64,000 bases of DNA. Origin: Viola odorata (Eukaryota > Streptophyta > Magnoliopsida > Malpighiales > Violaceae). Positions 1 to 11,264 of the stretch are shown one piece after another (the stretch's first letter is position 1; every line of letters starts with the position of its first letter). The notes under the pieces are model-generated. The model was not told the DNA's origin. It was given only the letters and a program-made list of their open reading frames with translations, and did not search any database. Where the stretch lies: positions 22,010,078 through 22,074,077 of the forward strand of contig OY829537.1 in assembly GCA_963691705.1 (NCBI GenBank), written 5' to 3'. The translations under genes and the position numbers were made by a program.

Positions 1-1126
1 ACAAGCAATTAACTTGAGCAAAAATGCAATCAAAAAAATTAAAGAAAGAAAGGCAGTAAAACCGCCGAAAATGCTTACGAGAGCAAAAGCTTGAACTGTG
101 GCGATTATTGCTCGAAATGAGCAATCTATCAAGGAGGGAGAAGAAGCAATCTTGCTTGGGTGAATTCATCCCTTTTCGAAGGAAGGCAGTGGCCTATTTA
201 TAGGCCAAGATCCGCGTGAAGGGAGGACGAGACGCTGCGCGTGGAGGAGGGAGAGCCCGCTGGCAGGGCTTGGGCGTCAAGGTGGCAGCTACGACCATTA
301 GTGATGATGGTTGACGGGACAGGAAGCGACGAGAGCAAGCAGCTCGGTGGCTTGCTCAGCTGCTGCTCGCTGCCACGGTGCATGTGCACCATGCACGCTT
401 AAATGGAGGGTCGTTGATCTGGTTGACTTTCCTTGGTCAACCAGATCAACGGTGATGATCAACTTGGCCTTTTAGCTTATTTAAATGGCCTCGAGCCATT
501 TTCGTGAGCAAACGTTCTGAATTTTTGAGCCAAAAGTGCCAGTGCGTAGAGAAAAATAAGACGAGTTTAACAGTCTACAGCGAATGAAGAAATTTTTTCG
601 TTTAACGTGTTTATTTTCTCGTTCGAAAACATGAAATGTTCGGACGAAAAATAAATGACGTTATGACGAAAACTACGCGAAACGAAGTTGGTCGGCGTGA
701 ATCAAAAAAAGAGTAGGTAATAGTTGATTGAAGACATAACGCGTTCGAGCTATTGTCTGAGCGAACTTACTCGGGTCAATTAAAAGCTCGAACAAAAATA
801 AAAATGCTAAAAAATGTGATAAAATACTAAAAATCCTAAATTTTATGCGATGACCTAAAACAAAAAAATAACTAGCAAACGACTAACGGATAATTAAAAA
901 TGTGATTTTTAAGGCTGAAAATATTAATAATAATAATAATAATGAAAATACGTGACGAAAAATTAAAAATGCGATTTTGAATGCTGACGATGACAATGAT
1001 GATGATAAAATGCGACGAAAATTAAAAAGAACTAACGATTGTAAATTAATTAAAAATGACAGTAAGTTAAGTAAAATGACAGAAATGATAAATTCAATTA
1101 AAAATGGCGTCAAAATTCGGGTATCA
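1..1126 (-). mobile_element. Partial LTR of a further retrotransposon (element D), inserted in the LTR of element A
   Basis: Collinearity with the intact LTR of element A (40884-42550) breaks at 1126/1127. The foreign DNA ends here with TGATAC on the minus strand, the TG expected at an LTR start. A TATA-like box lies in the palindromic stretch GGCCTATAAATAGGCC (minus strand, 191-206), as expected for an LTR promoter with U3 at higher and R/U5 at lower coordinates. No coding sequence is seen. The stretch at 780-1110 is rich in simple AAAAATG-type and TAA repeats. The rest of the element and its target duplication lie left of the window, so LTR identity is inferred from the breakpoint, the TG end and the TATA box. 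Confidence 0.55.
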
Positions 1127-1896
1127 ACAAAAACATTTTAAGAACAATTTGACCTCCCAACTATCCTCTTGCAATCCTTAAAAGACCCCTGCCAAGACTA
1201 AAAGACTTAGCCACTCATTGAAAATCATACACAAAACGGATAGAGAAAGCAACATAAATGGAGAAGAGATGAAGATGAAACGAAAATTGGATTAAAAACC
1301 GGCCGGAGCTTGGGGCTCCGGTTTCTAGAAAAATAAACAAAGAACATATCCCAATGTTGAGAGAGGTGGCTACAATGATTGAGAAACCTAAAAATTAGGA
1401 AATATTCTAAAGAAAAGTAGCCCCCCCTTAACCCTAAGAGTTAAGGGCAAATATATACTCTAACAACCCCACTAGGGGATAAAATGGGCCAGCTGGCTGG
1501 GAAGGAAGGAAGGAGACGCGTCCTCGAGGAGAATATTCTCTATTGAGCTGGAGGGACCTTGCATGGAATCCCGCTCGAATCTCTTTGGCATCTTTGGTTG
1601 AACGTCATCCAAGAAGAAACATGCACGTGCGTCGTCTAGGCCTGGACGTAAGATATCTTCAGTAGCTCATCCAGGTCTCAACGGCATAAAGGTGGATAGG
1701 CCTCGAGGACAAAAACGGCGTCTAGGGCGACGATGTGAGATATGGAGAAATGCATCCAAATGGCGCGCTTTTTAGCAAGTTTCTCCCTTTAGTCCAAATC
1801 TGCAAAATAGTTAGAAAACAAGACAAATTAGCAGTATCAAGAGTGAAATTGGACTTTAAAGGGAGGGGAAAATATGCATAAAAAGACACCATATCA
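1127..1896 (-). repeat. Element A 3' LTR, visible part
   Basis: It is collinear with 41787-42550 of the 5' LTR and ends at the same ATATCA (plus strand). The rest of this LTR, equivalent to 40884-41786, is displaced beyond the window by element D. Indels of 1-14 bp and many substitutions separate the two copies. Confidence 0.85.
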
Positions 1897-1914
1897 AATT
1901 CCCCCACACTGCCC
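1897..1914 (-). other. Polypurine tract of element A
   Basis: Directly next to the LTR, the minus strand reads GGGCAGTGTGGGGGAATT. This is a G-rich tract at the plus-strand priming position and resembles the tract of element B at 29387-29403. Confidence 0.65.
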
Positions 1915-3548
1915 ATTGCTCGCCCTCGAGCAATCAAAACGGAAAACACACCCCAAGTTGAAAGCAGACACAACCAACTATAGCGCATGAATTAACAAAC
2001 CAAACAATCAGCCCTGACCATGTCAAGACATACTCTGCCTAGATAATCCTGCATTAACTCATTAGGATAACGACCCTAACGAGGAAACTTTACCACATCA
2101 GACCTGGACATCAGCAATCCTCAAAAGGGAAAGTGTTTACACTCAGACTCAACGAGGCTAGGTGTTTAATCACTCAAGTATGCAAATTAACAAGACACAC
2201 AACACAGTTTGCACATCAACCCGAGTTAAAATCCATATGCTTAGGCAATCAACAATTAGAAACGAACTTTGCATCATGAAAAAGGAACGAAAGGAAAGAG
2301 GCGTAGAGAGAAGAAGATCATGAAGAAAGAAAGAGAAAAAAGGTAAGGAAAGAAAGAAAATAGGAAGAGCATAAGAGGAAGAAAAAGAATAGGAGAATAG
2401 AACGAAGAACCTGGAAGGATTCCTTAGTTAGGAAGGAGACGAAGTGGTGAGACAGTATCCGTTAAGGGCAGATAGTCGAGGGCTAGACGAAATTCTTCTT
2501 TTGGGGGGTGGGGGGTTCTTGGGAACCATGCTGGCAATACTTCTTTCTTCTGGTTCGTGCTTTTGCTTTCTCTCTTTTATTTTGAAAGTAGATAAATTTA
2601 TTATTAATTTTTTTTAAGATGAAAATGGGGCACGCATTTGACAACTTACTTCAGCTAGGGCTTGATTTCCTTTTTTGATTAGCTTGATGATTTGCCCTAG
2701 CTCTGCTTCAGCATTTATACTTTCTGCTCGATCTCCCTCACACTTAAGCTTTGCTGCTCATTTAGCCCGCCACCTCTGACAAATACTACTCACCTGCCAA
2801 GGAAAAGGGATCAAGGAAAGTGAGAACAAGTGGTTAAAGAAGAGAGAAATGAGAAGGAAATGAGAAGATGTCGGGGGTGAGATGAAATAGGGTGTCGAGG
2901 GTGAGATGAAGAAAAAGAGAGAGGATAGAAAGAAAAGGAAAGAAAACAGAGATGCAAAGTTTTTTTCCGTCTTTTTGCCGCTTTCCTAAGACTGATGGTG
3001 CCTATACCCAGGGGTATCATGCAAACCTAGTTGGTGCCTAGCCAAGCATTGAATCACACATGATAAATATAACTGTTTAGTCTCAAATGCTCACAAGGTG
3101 CTGAAAACGATTGCTGGTGTTTAGGGCAAGATGCAGGTTATAAGGGCTAGCAGACAAGGCATGCTAGATCTAGGGCAAGACCAACGTGAAAGGCAGTTCA
3201 TTTCTATGTGCTCATAAGTCAAAAGTGTGTCCATACAAGGGGGTTTTTAAAACTGGGCAGCATGGAATAAGCAAAACAGAGTTTCAAAATCATGAGGTTT
3301 TTCAAAATCATGCAATCTAATAAAGTGAGGGAAAGGGAATAAACTAAATAAAAGCAAATAAATGAAACAAAAGGAATCCTCCCCCACACTAAGGCTTCGC
3401 ATTGTCCTCAATGCGATGGAGGCGCACAAACAAAAAGGGTGTTCAAATTATAAAAAGAGTTCAGGGAGAGGGAGAGGGGATATGAGAATGTTTTGGAGTG
3501 CCTTAGCGTGATGGTGTGCAGTCGGGGCCGCTACAAAGGCGGAAGGTT
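1915..3548 (-). other. Element A 3' non-coding region
   Basis: There is no credible gene. The region is AG-rich around 2270-2420 and 2810-2950, and short ORFs here are compositional. It contains several CTAGGGC / GGGCAAGA motif copies (for example near 2647, 2694, 3121 and 3170) that belong to the dispersed motif of element A. Confidence 0.6.
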
Positions 3549-5333
3549 TCACCTTGCAACTTCCGTCGTCAGGTCTTGTAGTTGCTTCAAAATGGATCGA
3601 AGGAGGGTGTTGGTCTCTGCTGTGGCAGCAAGGAGGGCAGGATGAGCATCCTGGGCAGTTGGAGCAGGAGGTGGATCGTCTTGGGCAGGATTGGTTGGAG
3701 CGTTTGGGGAGGAACTGGTTTGGCCTGGACGTTCGTTCTGGGCAGGATTCGGATATGTGAAGTTTCCTCCATGTTTAGTGCCAAAAGCTTGCTCTTTCAC
3801 CGGCGTACAACCTGTACTAAACCTCAAGACACGTTGTGAGACGCACAAATGCCCCATCCCGTCGAGGGTTTTGGGGTCTAGCATTTTAAAGTCAAGTGGT
3901 GCAGACAGGTTGCTGGAAGGTAAATCTAAATTATGCAAGTTTATGGCATTACGAGTGATTAACGATCCCATAACAGGACTGTGAGATATGCTCTGGACAC
4001 TTGCAACAGCAGTAGCAAACCAAAACCCTAGATTAAGCTTAACCTCATGCGTCATACACCACAAGAAAAATAGTTCTTGCATCGACAACTGGCCAGATGA
4101 GGTGAACTTACCTGCGAAGGTAAGGGTCAGAAATCAATGCAAGATCCTAAGGGCAGGATCAGAAATCTCGTGCCCCTTGGAAGATTTAGGGCTAAACTCG
4201 GCATTTTCATCACCGGTCAGCTTCTGAAAAGCAGTATTAGCATAAAAATCACTAGGGTACACAGTATGGGTAGTTCTATAAGCAAAGGACTCTAACTCAT
4301 CGACATGCATAGCACCCAACCCATAATTGAGTTCATTGACAGATAGTTTAGACCATTTGCCCATCAGCCTAAAATTAACAACGTTGGGGGCTGAAAGGAC
4401 CGGACCCGTCTTGCCCTTAGGCTTGAATTGGTCTGATGCAAGCCAGAATGTCGAATAGAACTCAAGTGAGAGCTCGAAAAAATTTGGATGCTCCAGAAAG
4501 AACAAAGCTTCACTTTTTACAAGCTTTCGAACTCGAGAGCCTATACCCATTCGGTCCAAAAATGAAAGATCGAGGCGCGCGCAAGGGCTAACACCTTTAG
4601 AGTGAAAAAAAACAAGTTTGTCTAGAGAGGGCTTATCATCAAAAGTAAGCCAACCTTTAAGGTCGACGAGTTCAGATGTCACCTGAAATGAAGCTGACGT
4701 GGGTGTGGTGGCACGGGATTTTAAAGATTTAGGCGTTGGTGATGATTCAGCTTTTCGTTTAGACTTCCTGGGACTGGACTCCTTTGCTTTTCCTTTCTCC
4801 TCTTCAGTGCTCTTTCTTTTCTTGTTAGCTGGTGCAGACGACTCTCCAACGTCGACAACGATCTCCTCTATTTTGACGGACAGAGCTGTGTTGGGCTTTC
4901 TCTTCCGCAAGGTCACTTCTTCCTCTTCTTCGTCGGTGTCTTCCTCTTCTATGGTGGCTGCTGGCTCATGGGTTTGCACCGACGACTTGTAAATATTGGT
5001 GTCCGGATTCTTTTCGATTGTCCGGCCAGATCTGGTGATGATATGAGTCGCCGGCTTAGATCCAGTGACTTCCAGCTCTCCATCGGACTGTGGTTGAGAT
5101 TGAGAGGGTTCGTCGTGGATACTAGCATCACCACCCACCGGACTATCATCGAATTCTTCATATTTCGTCCCCAGATCGGTGTGGTGTGAATGGGAGCCGG
5201 ACTCAGCGGCTGGCAACGAGGGGGTCATGGAGTAGGTGGGTGATGGAGTACGTTGTATGGAGGCAGGGTGGCGACATGGGGCGATTTTGTGGGCGACCAT
5301 CTTTATTTTGGTGATTTTCTTAGGGGTGGACAT
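3549..5333 (-). pseudogene. Element A post-pol ORF (Athila-type, env-like position), broken by one stop
   Basis: An ATG at 5333 opens a 399-codon frame that ends at a TGA (4134-4136). The same frame resumes past it to 3549 and stays alignable with the post-pol ORF of element B (30482-32686). Shared blocks include a 'LxxWLxFD' region, 'NVVNFRL' against 'DVINFRL', and 'SELFLLW' against 'QELFFLW'. The B residue at the stop is Arg, so a CGA-to-TGA transition is the simplest cause. The N-terminal 220 residues are Ser/Pro/Glu-rich with basic clusters such as KKRK and RKSKRK, like a nuclear protein. No signal peptide or membrane segment is visible, so 'env-like' describes position only. I think it belongs to the ATHILA ORF-1 type of protein; the function is unknown. 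Confidence 0.72.
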
Positions 5334-5751
5334 GGCATTTGCTAGGGTTTATGTTTAGGGTTTCAAGGGAGGAAGATGAAGTGAGGGAGTGGTAGAACGT
5401 TGGAAGAAAGAGAGAAAAATAATAAAAAGTATTACAAAAGAAGTGGAGCGTTGGTTGATGACGTCCTGGCATGACGCGTGTCGCACAAGGAGAGGGCTTT
5501 GGGAACGGGTGGGTGCGGAACCCAATCTGCAAAAAGTAGAAATCTTTTTCAAAATTTGAAAAGGATGAGAGAGAAGATGGATAAAAACAAAGGGAGGGAA
5601 TAAAGGATGTTAAGGAAATAATATCTGCAGAATAAAACAAAGGAAAGGAATAACAGAAATAATTAAAAGAAAGAGGTAAGAGGAAGAAGTAAATGAGGCG
5701 CGTGGAATGCCTCCTTGACCGACCATCTTTTTTGTCCAGGCCTGGACGTCG
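5334..5751 (-). other. Spacer between integrase and post-pol ORF of element A
   Basis: This is non-coding AG-rich DNA between the integrase end and the ATG of the post-pol ORF, equivalent to 32687-33321 in element B. The short ORFs across it look compositional. A TGGCC/CTAGGGCAAGA motif cluster lies near 5735-5775. Confidence 0.5.
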
Positions 5752-6830
5752 TTAGGCGTCTAGGGCAAGAATGGTGGATCTGCCACCTTTATTTACGGTC
5801 GTGAAAGGTTTGAACCCTTCATAGAATGGCTTCAAACGATGACCGTTTACTTTGAAAGCAACGCCTGTGTCTAGGCTCTGGATCTCAACAGCTCCATGGT
5901 CATAAACCGTGGTAACCAGATAGGGACCTGTCCACTTAGATTTCAGTTTTCCTGCGAACAAATGCAAACGAGAGTTGTATAATAGGACTTTCTATCCAAC
6001 AGCAAAGGATTTGGGAACCAGAAACTTATCGTGTTGAACTTTCATCTTGTTCTTATAGATGAGGGCATTCTCGTAGGCATCAACTCTTAATTCCTCCAGT
6101 TCTTGGATTTGCAAGTGACGGTGTTGGCCGGCTTGCCCTAGATCTGTATTGACCTGTTTGATAGCCTAGAAGGCTTTATGCTCAATTTCCACCGATAAAT
6201 GACATGGCTTGCTATAGACAAGTCGATAAGGAGTCATCCCGATTGGGGTTTTGAAGGCGGTCTGGTAAGCCTAAAGAGCATCTCCAAGTTTCGTGCTCCA
6301 ATCCTTCCGCGACGGATTGAGAGTCTTTTCAAGAATTGCTTTGATTTCTTAGTTGGAAATTTTGGCTTGCCCGTTTCTTTGGGGGTGATAAGCGGTGGAG
6401 ACGCGATGAGTCACTCTGTACTTATTGAGGAGAGAGTAGACGATCCGGTTGCAAAAATGGGTACCCCAATCGCTGATTAGGGCGCGTGGGGTACCGAATC
6501 GATTAAAGATATTGGAGCGACAACTACCTTTGAGTCATCTGTCCTGGTTGCCTTGGTCTCGACCTACTTAGAAACATAGTCGACGGCGATGAGAATGTAG
6601 ATATTGCCAAAAGAATTCTGGAATAGCCCCATGAAGTCAATACCCCAGATATCGAAGATCTCGCAAGAGATGATACCCATTAAGGGCATCTGGTTGCGTG
6701 CTCTGATATTCCCTGTACATTGGCATCTAGGGTAAGACGCACAATACATATAACAATCACGGAATAGGGATGGCCAATAGAATCCGGCTTCAAGAACTTT
6801 CATTGTGATCTTCTTGGTACCAAAATGGCC
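5752..6830 (-). pseudogene. Element A integrase, degraded
   Basis: Reading on the minus strand, the zinc-binding region shows the His pair (CHSS..GGHFG) and a Cys pair near 6740-6850. The catalytic core starts with 'WGIDFMG' and 'AVDYVSK' near 6570-6650. The C-terminal part near 5800-5965 has '[12 protein letters not shown]' and '[12 protein letters not shown]', typical of the integrase tail of this lineage. Between these blocks, homology to the intact B integrase continues through stops and at least one frame change. The product would insert the cDNA into the genome, but this copy cannot make it. Confidence 0.8.
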
Positions 6831-8500
6831 TCCTTCAATGGAAGAGTGACAAAATTTTAAGATCGAAGGCACTTCCTCAAGATTCACGCAACACCTAACC
6901 GCTTGGTCGGAGCAATGTTTCCATAGGTAGGGGCAGTCCCAAATGTAGTATTTTGCTTGCTTCCGAATTCTGGTGCGCTCGCTGGGTGATGTATCCGCAG
7001 GGAAAGAGCCTGTAGCAAAAAAAATTACAATGTCTATGAACCATGGAAACTGGATAGCTTGGGCAAGACAGAGACGCTTGTCAGGGAAGACATCCCTGAT
7101 TGGCACTAGCGAATCATCATCTTGGGCAGGAAGTCTGCTCAAATGGTCTACGACCATATTCTCTGCTCCTTTCTTGTCCTTGATGAGAAGATGGAACTCT
7201 TGGAGAAGCAAGATCCAACGGATAAGGCGTGGTTTAGCATCTACCTTGGTCAGGAGGCACCTAAGGGCAGAATGGTTGGTGTAGACAATGACGTGAGTGC
7301 CCAAGAGGTACTGACGAAACTTGTCTAGGGCGTAAATGACAGCCAGGAGTTCTCTTTTGGTGACTGTGTAGTTCTGCTGGGCAGGATCAAGTAATTTGGA
7401 AGCATAATAAATCATATAGTGTTCTTTGTCTTTCGTCTACCCCAAGACGGCTCCAAGCGCATGATTGCTAGCATTGCACATGATTTCAAAGGGAAGGGAC
7501 CAGTCGGGGGATCTAATAATAGGTGCAGATGTAAGATTGGCTTTGAGAGTATCAAACGCTGCCTTGCACTTGTCATCGAATACCAAATCAGCATCTTTTT
7601 GCAATAGGTGACACATTAGCTGAGTGATTTTTGAGAAATCTTTAATAAATCTCTTGTAAAAGTCGACATGCCCTAGAAAGGAACAGATGTCTCGGACGTA
7701 GGAAGGATAGGGCAACGACTCAATTACTTCGATTTTTACTTTGTCAACCTCGATGCCTTTGTTGGAGACTATGTGCCCCAAGATGAGACCTTAGCCTACC
7801 ATAAAATGACATTTCTCGAAGTTAAGAACCAGATTGGTCTCGACGCTGCGTTGTAGAATTTTTCGCAGGCTGGACTAGCATTCAGAGAAGGAATTTCCAT
7901 AGACGGTGAAGTCGTCCATGAAGACTTTGATGCATTCCTCGACGAATTCAGAGAAGATACTGATCATGCATCGCTGAAAAGTGGCTGGGGCGTTACAAAG
8001 GCCGAACGACATTCTTCGATATGCAAAAGTGCTAAAGGGGCATGTGAAGGTGGTCTTCTCCTGGTCCTCTAGGGCGACTGGGATCTGGTGAAAATCGAAA
8101 GAGTCGTGTAGACAGTAGTACTGGGTCTTTCCTGCGAGTCGTTCTAACATCTGATCAATAAACGGAAGGGGGAAATGATCTTTTCGGGTAGCTGCATTCA
8201 GACGTCGATAATCAATACATACTCTCCAACCTCTCTAGATTTGGGTTAGAATCAACTTTCTGTCTTGGCCAGTTATAATAGTGATTCCAGATTTCTTTGG
8301 CACGGCCTGGACGGGGCTTACCCAAGGGTTGTCCGAAATGGGATAGATCACGCCTGCGTCTAAAAGTTTCAATATTTCTTTTTTCACAACCTCCATCATT
8401 GGAGGATTCAGACGTCGCTGCGGCTGTCGGACTATTTTGCTTGCGTCCTCAAGATGGATCCGATGGGTGCATAGATCCGAAGATAAACCTTTGATATCGG
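6830..8500 (-). pseudogene. Element A reverse transcriptase and RNase H, degraded
   Basis: RT blocks are visible at 7875-8150, including 'FHQIPVA', 'TFAYRRMSFGLCNAPATFQRC' (in part) and the catalytic 'FMDD'. The 'LDGYSGFHQ' stretch of element B is eroded here. The RT thumb/connection lies at 7437-7781. RNase H (about 6900-7510) retains '[15 protein letters not shown]' and 'HSALRCLL'. A stop next to 7415 and changes of frame split the gene. Order and sequence match element B throughout. Confidence 0.82.
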
Positions 8501-8750
8501 CAATAGTCTACCATATGGCTGACTTAAACTCTTTGAGCAAAGAAATCAACTCAGCTTCTTCTGAATCGTCCAACTGATTGGAGATAATAGCTGGGAGCGA
8601 GTCGTCTACACCTAGATAGACGTTTTTGAGATGCGCTAGAAGAGTTTTCAACTCGAGAATGGGTGCTTGCACAAGGGATGGAGGAAGTTTGGTGTGCTCC
8701 TCATGATAAGGAGAGATAATAGGTTGAGTGGAGGTGCTAGGAGGATTTTC

Positions 8751-9350
8751 CTATAAGGCATCAATGATGGTATGCAACTCTGGTGGAGTATTGATCTTCG
8801 AGGCCAAGACGTCCAATGTCGCTGGCGTGATACTCCCATCCAAGGCAAACTGCAAAGGTTTAAAAGAAATTAAGTCAGCAACTTTATTGACCAGAGGATC
8901 AATCATATCAACAAAATTAACACAAGAGAGATCAGAGGCAAAATCGGAAGGGTATCGCATGGCCTCCATCATTTTGAACTTGATGATTTCCTCATCAAAC
9001 TCGAGAGAAATAGATGCATCGTGAACGTCTATCTTTGCTCTGGCTGTAGCTAGAAACGGTCCCCCTAGAAGCACATCTGTGGCTTTAGTGGATTCTTCGT
9101 TCTCCATTGCGATGACATAGAAGTTTGCGGGAAATAGGAAGTCGCCTACTTGGAACAAGACGTCCTTAATTACACCTTCAGGGCGAATCACGGAATGATT
9201 GACCAGCTGGATAACAAGCTGGGTTGGCTCGAGGGGTCCTAGGCCAAGACTGTTGAAAATAGTCAAGGGCATGACGTTAATGTCAGCCCTTAGGTCACAC
9301 ATAGCTTTGCCTATGCTGATTGTCCCAATGGTACAAGGGATAACAAACAT
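8751..9350 (-). pseudogene. Element A aspartic protease domain
   Basis: A continuous 199-codon frame aligns with the protease part of element B: 'IGKAMCDL', 'PLEPTQLVIQLVNHS', 'DVLLGGPFLATARAKIDV'. The usual active-site stretch of this lineage is D-L-G-A-S-I-N. Here it reads D-L-R-A-D-I-N, so the Gly next to the catalytic Asp and a later residue are both changed. A frame change near 9350-9420 separates it from gag. Confidence 0.8.
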
Positions 9351-10452
9351 GCCCTGATCCTTGCATTTTGGAGGGATCTTTTGCTAGATAAGAGCAGAGA
9401 CATGGATCCCACACTTATCTTGTTTACCCCGGCCAAGTTGCATTTGTTAGTGCACAACATTTTCAGGAACTTGGCATAGCGAGGCACATTTTTAATGGCC
9501 TGAAGAAGTGGAATATTAACGAGGACTTTGCTGAACATATCAAGGATTTCGCGGTCCTCTTCCTTCTTCTTGGTCTTGACGAGCCTTTGAGGGAAGGGCG
9601 GCTCGAGGATCTTGTGTATAAACTCTTGGGTGAATTCTTGAGGACTTGTGTCACCTCGTGGAGCCATCCCTCTTGGGGATCTAATGCGATTTTCCATGAC
9701 TTCTGGAAGTTTAGGTCCGATGGACTTGGTTTTGGGAATCTTCGTGGGCAAGATTTCGGGCTCAACTACTTGGCCTTCGTTTAGGGCAGGATGTTGTCGA
9801 GTTGGTAGTTCGAGACCGCTAAGAAGCGTCATAGCACACGCTTCGTGCTTTGGATTTACCTCGGTTTGGCCAGGCAATCTGCCCTTGTTTTTCAATTCTT
9901 TCATGTTCGCGACCATGATACTCATTTATTTTTGTAGATCCGTGATGATGTTCCTGTAATGAGCGACCTCATCAACCGGCGGAGCAGAAGAAGTGGAAGT
10001 CTGACCCTGGTTGGTTTGATAGAAAGATTGTTGGTTGTTGGGATGGGTAGGTCTAGGCTTGAAGTTTTGAACGTTGAAAGGTGGTTGGGCCTGATTCATA
10101 TACTGATTATGCTGCATCGGTTGTCCTGGGCCAGACGCTTGCTGATGGCTGACCTAGCTGGTGTTTGGTGGTCTCCACACCTGGTTGTAATTCTGCCCAT
10201 ATGGGGCCTGATTGTAATTACCAATGGCGTTGATACTCTAGATCTCATCAGGGATATGGGGGCACGCGTCTGTCGGATGATCTTTCAAGTTGCAAATCTG
10301 ATAGGCCTTGACCTGGACTGGCTGTCCAGAGACCATGTTCTGAAGCATGCCCGTGATAGCAATTAATTGGGTTTGCATTGCGGCCACTTGGGAATCTTGC
10401 CATGGACTGTTGCAACAGGGGTGAGTCTGGTGATAGAACCATTAGCAGCGGC
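9311..10452 (-). pseudogene. Element A gag, 3' part
   Basis: This is the C-terminal gag region, rich in Asn/Gln/Pro (9926-10117), followed by a linker with 'EPPFPQRL' and 'LLQAIKNVPRYAKFLKMLCTNK'. It matches 'IPPPFPPRS' and 'MLDLIAKVPSYAKFLKELC' of element B. It stops being collinear at 10452, where the hAT-like element begins. The gag N-terminal half continues at 27338-27839. Confidence 0.8.
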
Positions 10453-10643
10453 TAGGGGTGTCAAAACGAGACCGGTCCCATAGACCGGTCCTGGACCCGA
10501 GGTCTCGGGTCGGGTCTGGGACCAATTTTTGGTCCCGTCCTGTCCCGACCCGAAAATTCTCGGGTCTACCGTGTCAGAATTTACACCAGCAGTCACCTCC
10601 TCCAATAGCCACCCACAATAAATCCTCCTCCAGCAGCCACCAG

Positions 10644-11179
10644 TGATAACAATTGGAATGCTCCTGACGGCAATATTGTAGCTACGACATCTATCCTTGA
10701 TGAGTTTCTATACGCTTCCCTGAAAAACCAACCTATCGCCCGGGCCGGCGGAAGTTTCCTAGGATGGTCGACTTCAGCGGGGGGGGATCTCATGCATCTT
10801 TACGCGCACGGCGTCATCCCATCCTAGGGGAACGGAGAGGATGTCGCTCCTGATAGGCCTTACGTGATTATCGCCCGCGATGTCTTACCTATTATCGCTG
10901 GAAGCGATAACTTCGGATGATGCTTATCGCTGCACCCCTATCGCTGTCAGGTATCGCCAACTTCGGCTTATAAATACCCCCATCTTTCCAAACAGAAGGT
11001 AAGATCGAGATCATCTTGGAGAATCTCTACCATTCTGAAAACTCGAACTGACTTAAGCATCGGAGTGTCTACGCCGGAGTCCCCCTCCGGCACTTTGCAG
11101 GTACCTCCGACACCGATCGCTTCCCATCCGACTAGCTGCAGCAGCCGTTTCTGACCAGAAGAGATCTCGGATCTTATCA
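10644..11179 (+). repeat. Element C 5' LTR
   Basis: This is a 536-bp direct repeat of 26129-26663, with ends TGATAA...TTATCA. It contains seven GCGATA/TATCGC hexamers between 10734 and 10957, where about 0.3 would be expected in random sequence. Confidence 0.93.
10968..10976 (+). promoter_or_regulatory. TATA box of the element C LTR promoter
   Basis: The sequence TTATAAATA is followed by a C-run. It lies about 200 bp before the LTR end and is conserved in the 3' LTR as CTATAAATA at 26452-26460. Transcription of gag-pol should start about 30 bp downstream. Confidence 0.65.
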
Positions 11180-11181
11180 AA

Positions 11182-11199
11182 TGGTGCTTTCATTGAGAG
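11182..11199 (+). other. Putative primer-binding site of element C
   Basis: TGGTGCTTTCATTGAGAG begins two bases after the LTR end and starts with TGG, as a site pairing with a tRNA CCA end should. I do not assign the tRNA. Confidence 0.55.
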
Positions 11200-11264
11200 T
11201 TTTGGTGTATTAAGTGAGCGTCCTTAATAGCCAAGCTCCGTTTAGTTGGGAGATCGGAACGGTT

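Noticed and set aside
5320..5640. 106-codon ORF (-) upstream of the element A post-pol ORF
   Set aside because: Compositional Phe/Ser/Pro content in the spacer; no counterpart in element B.
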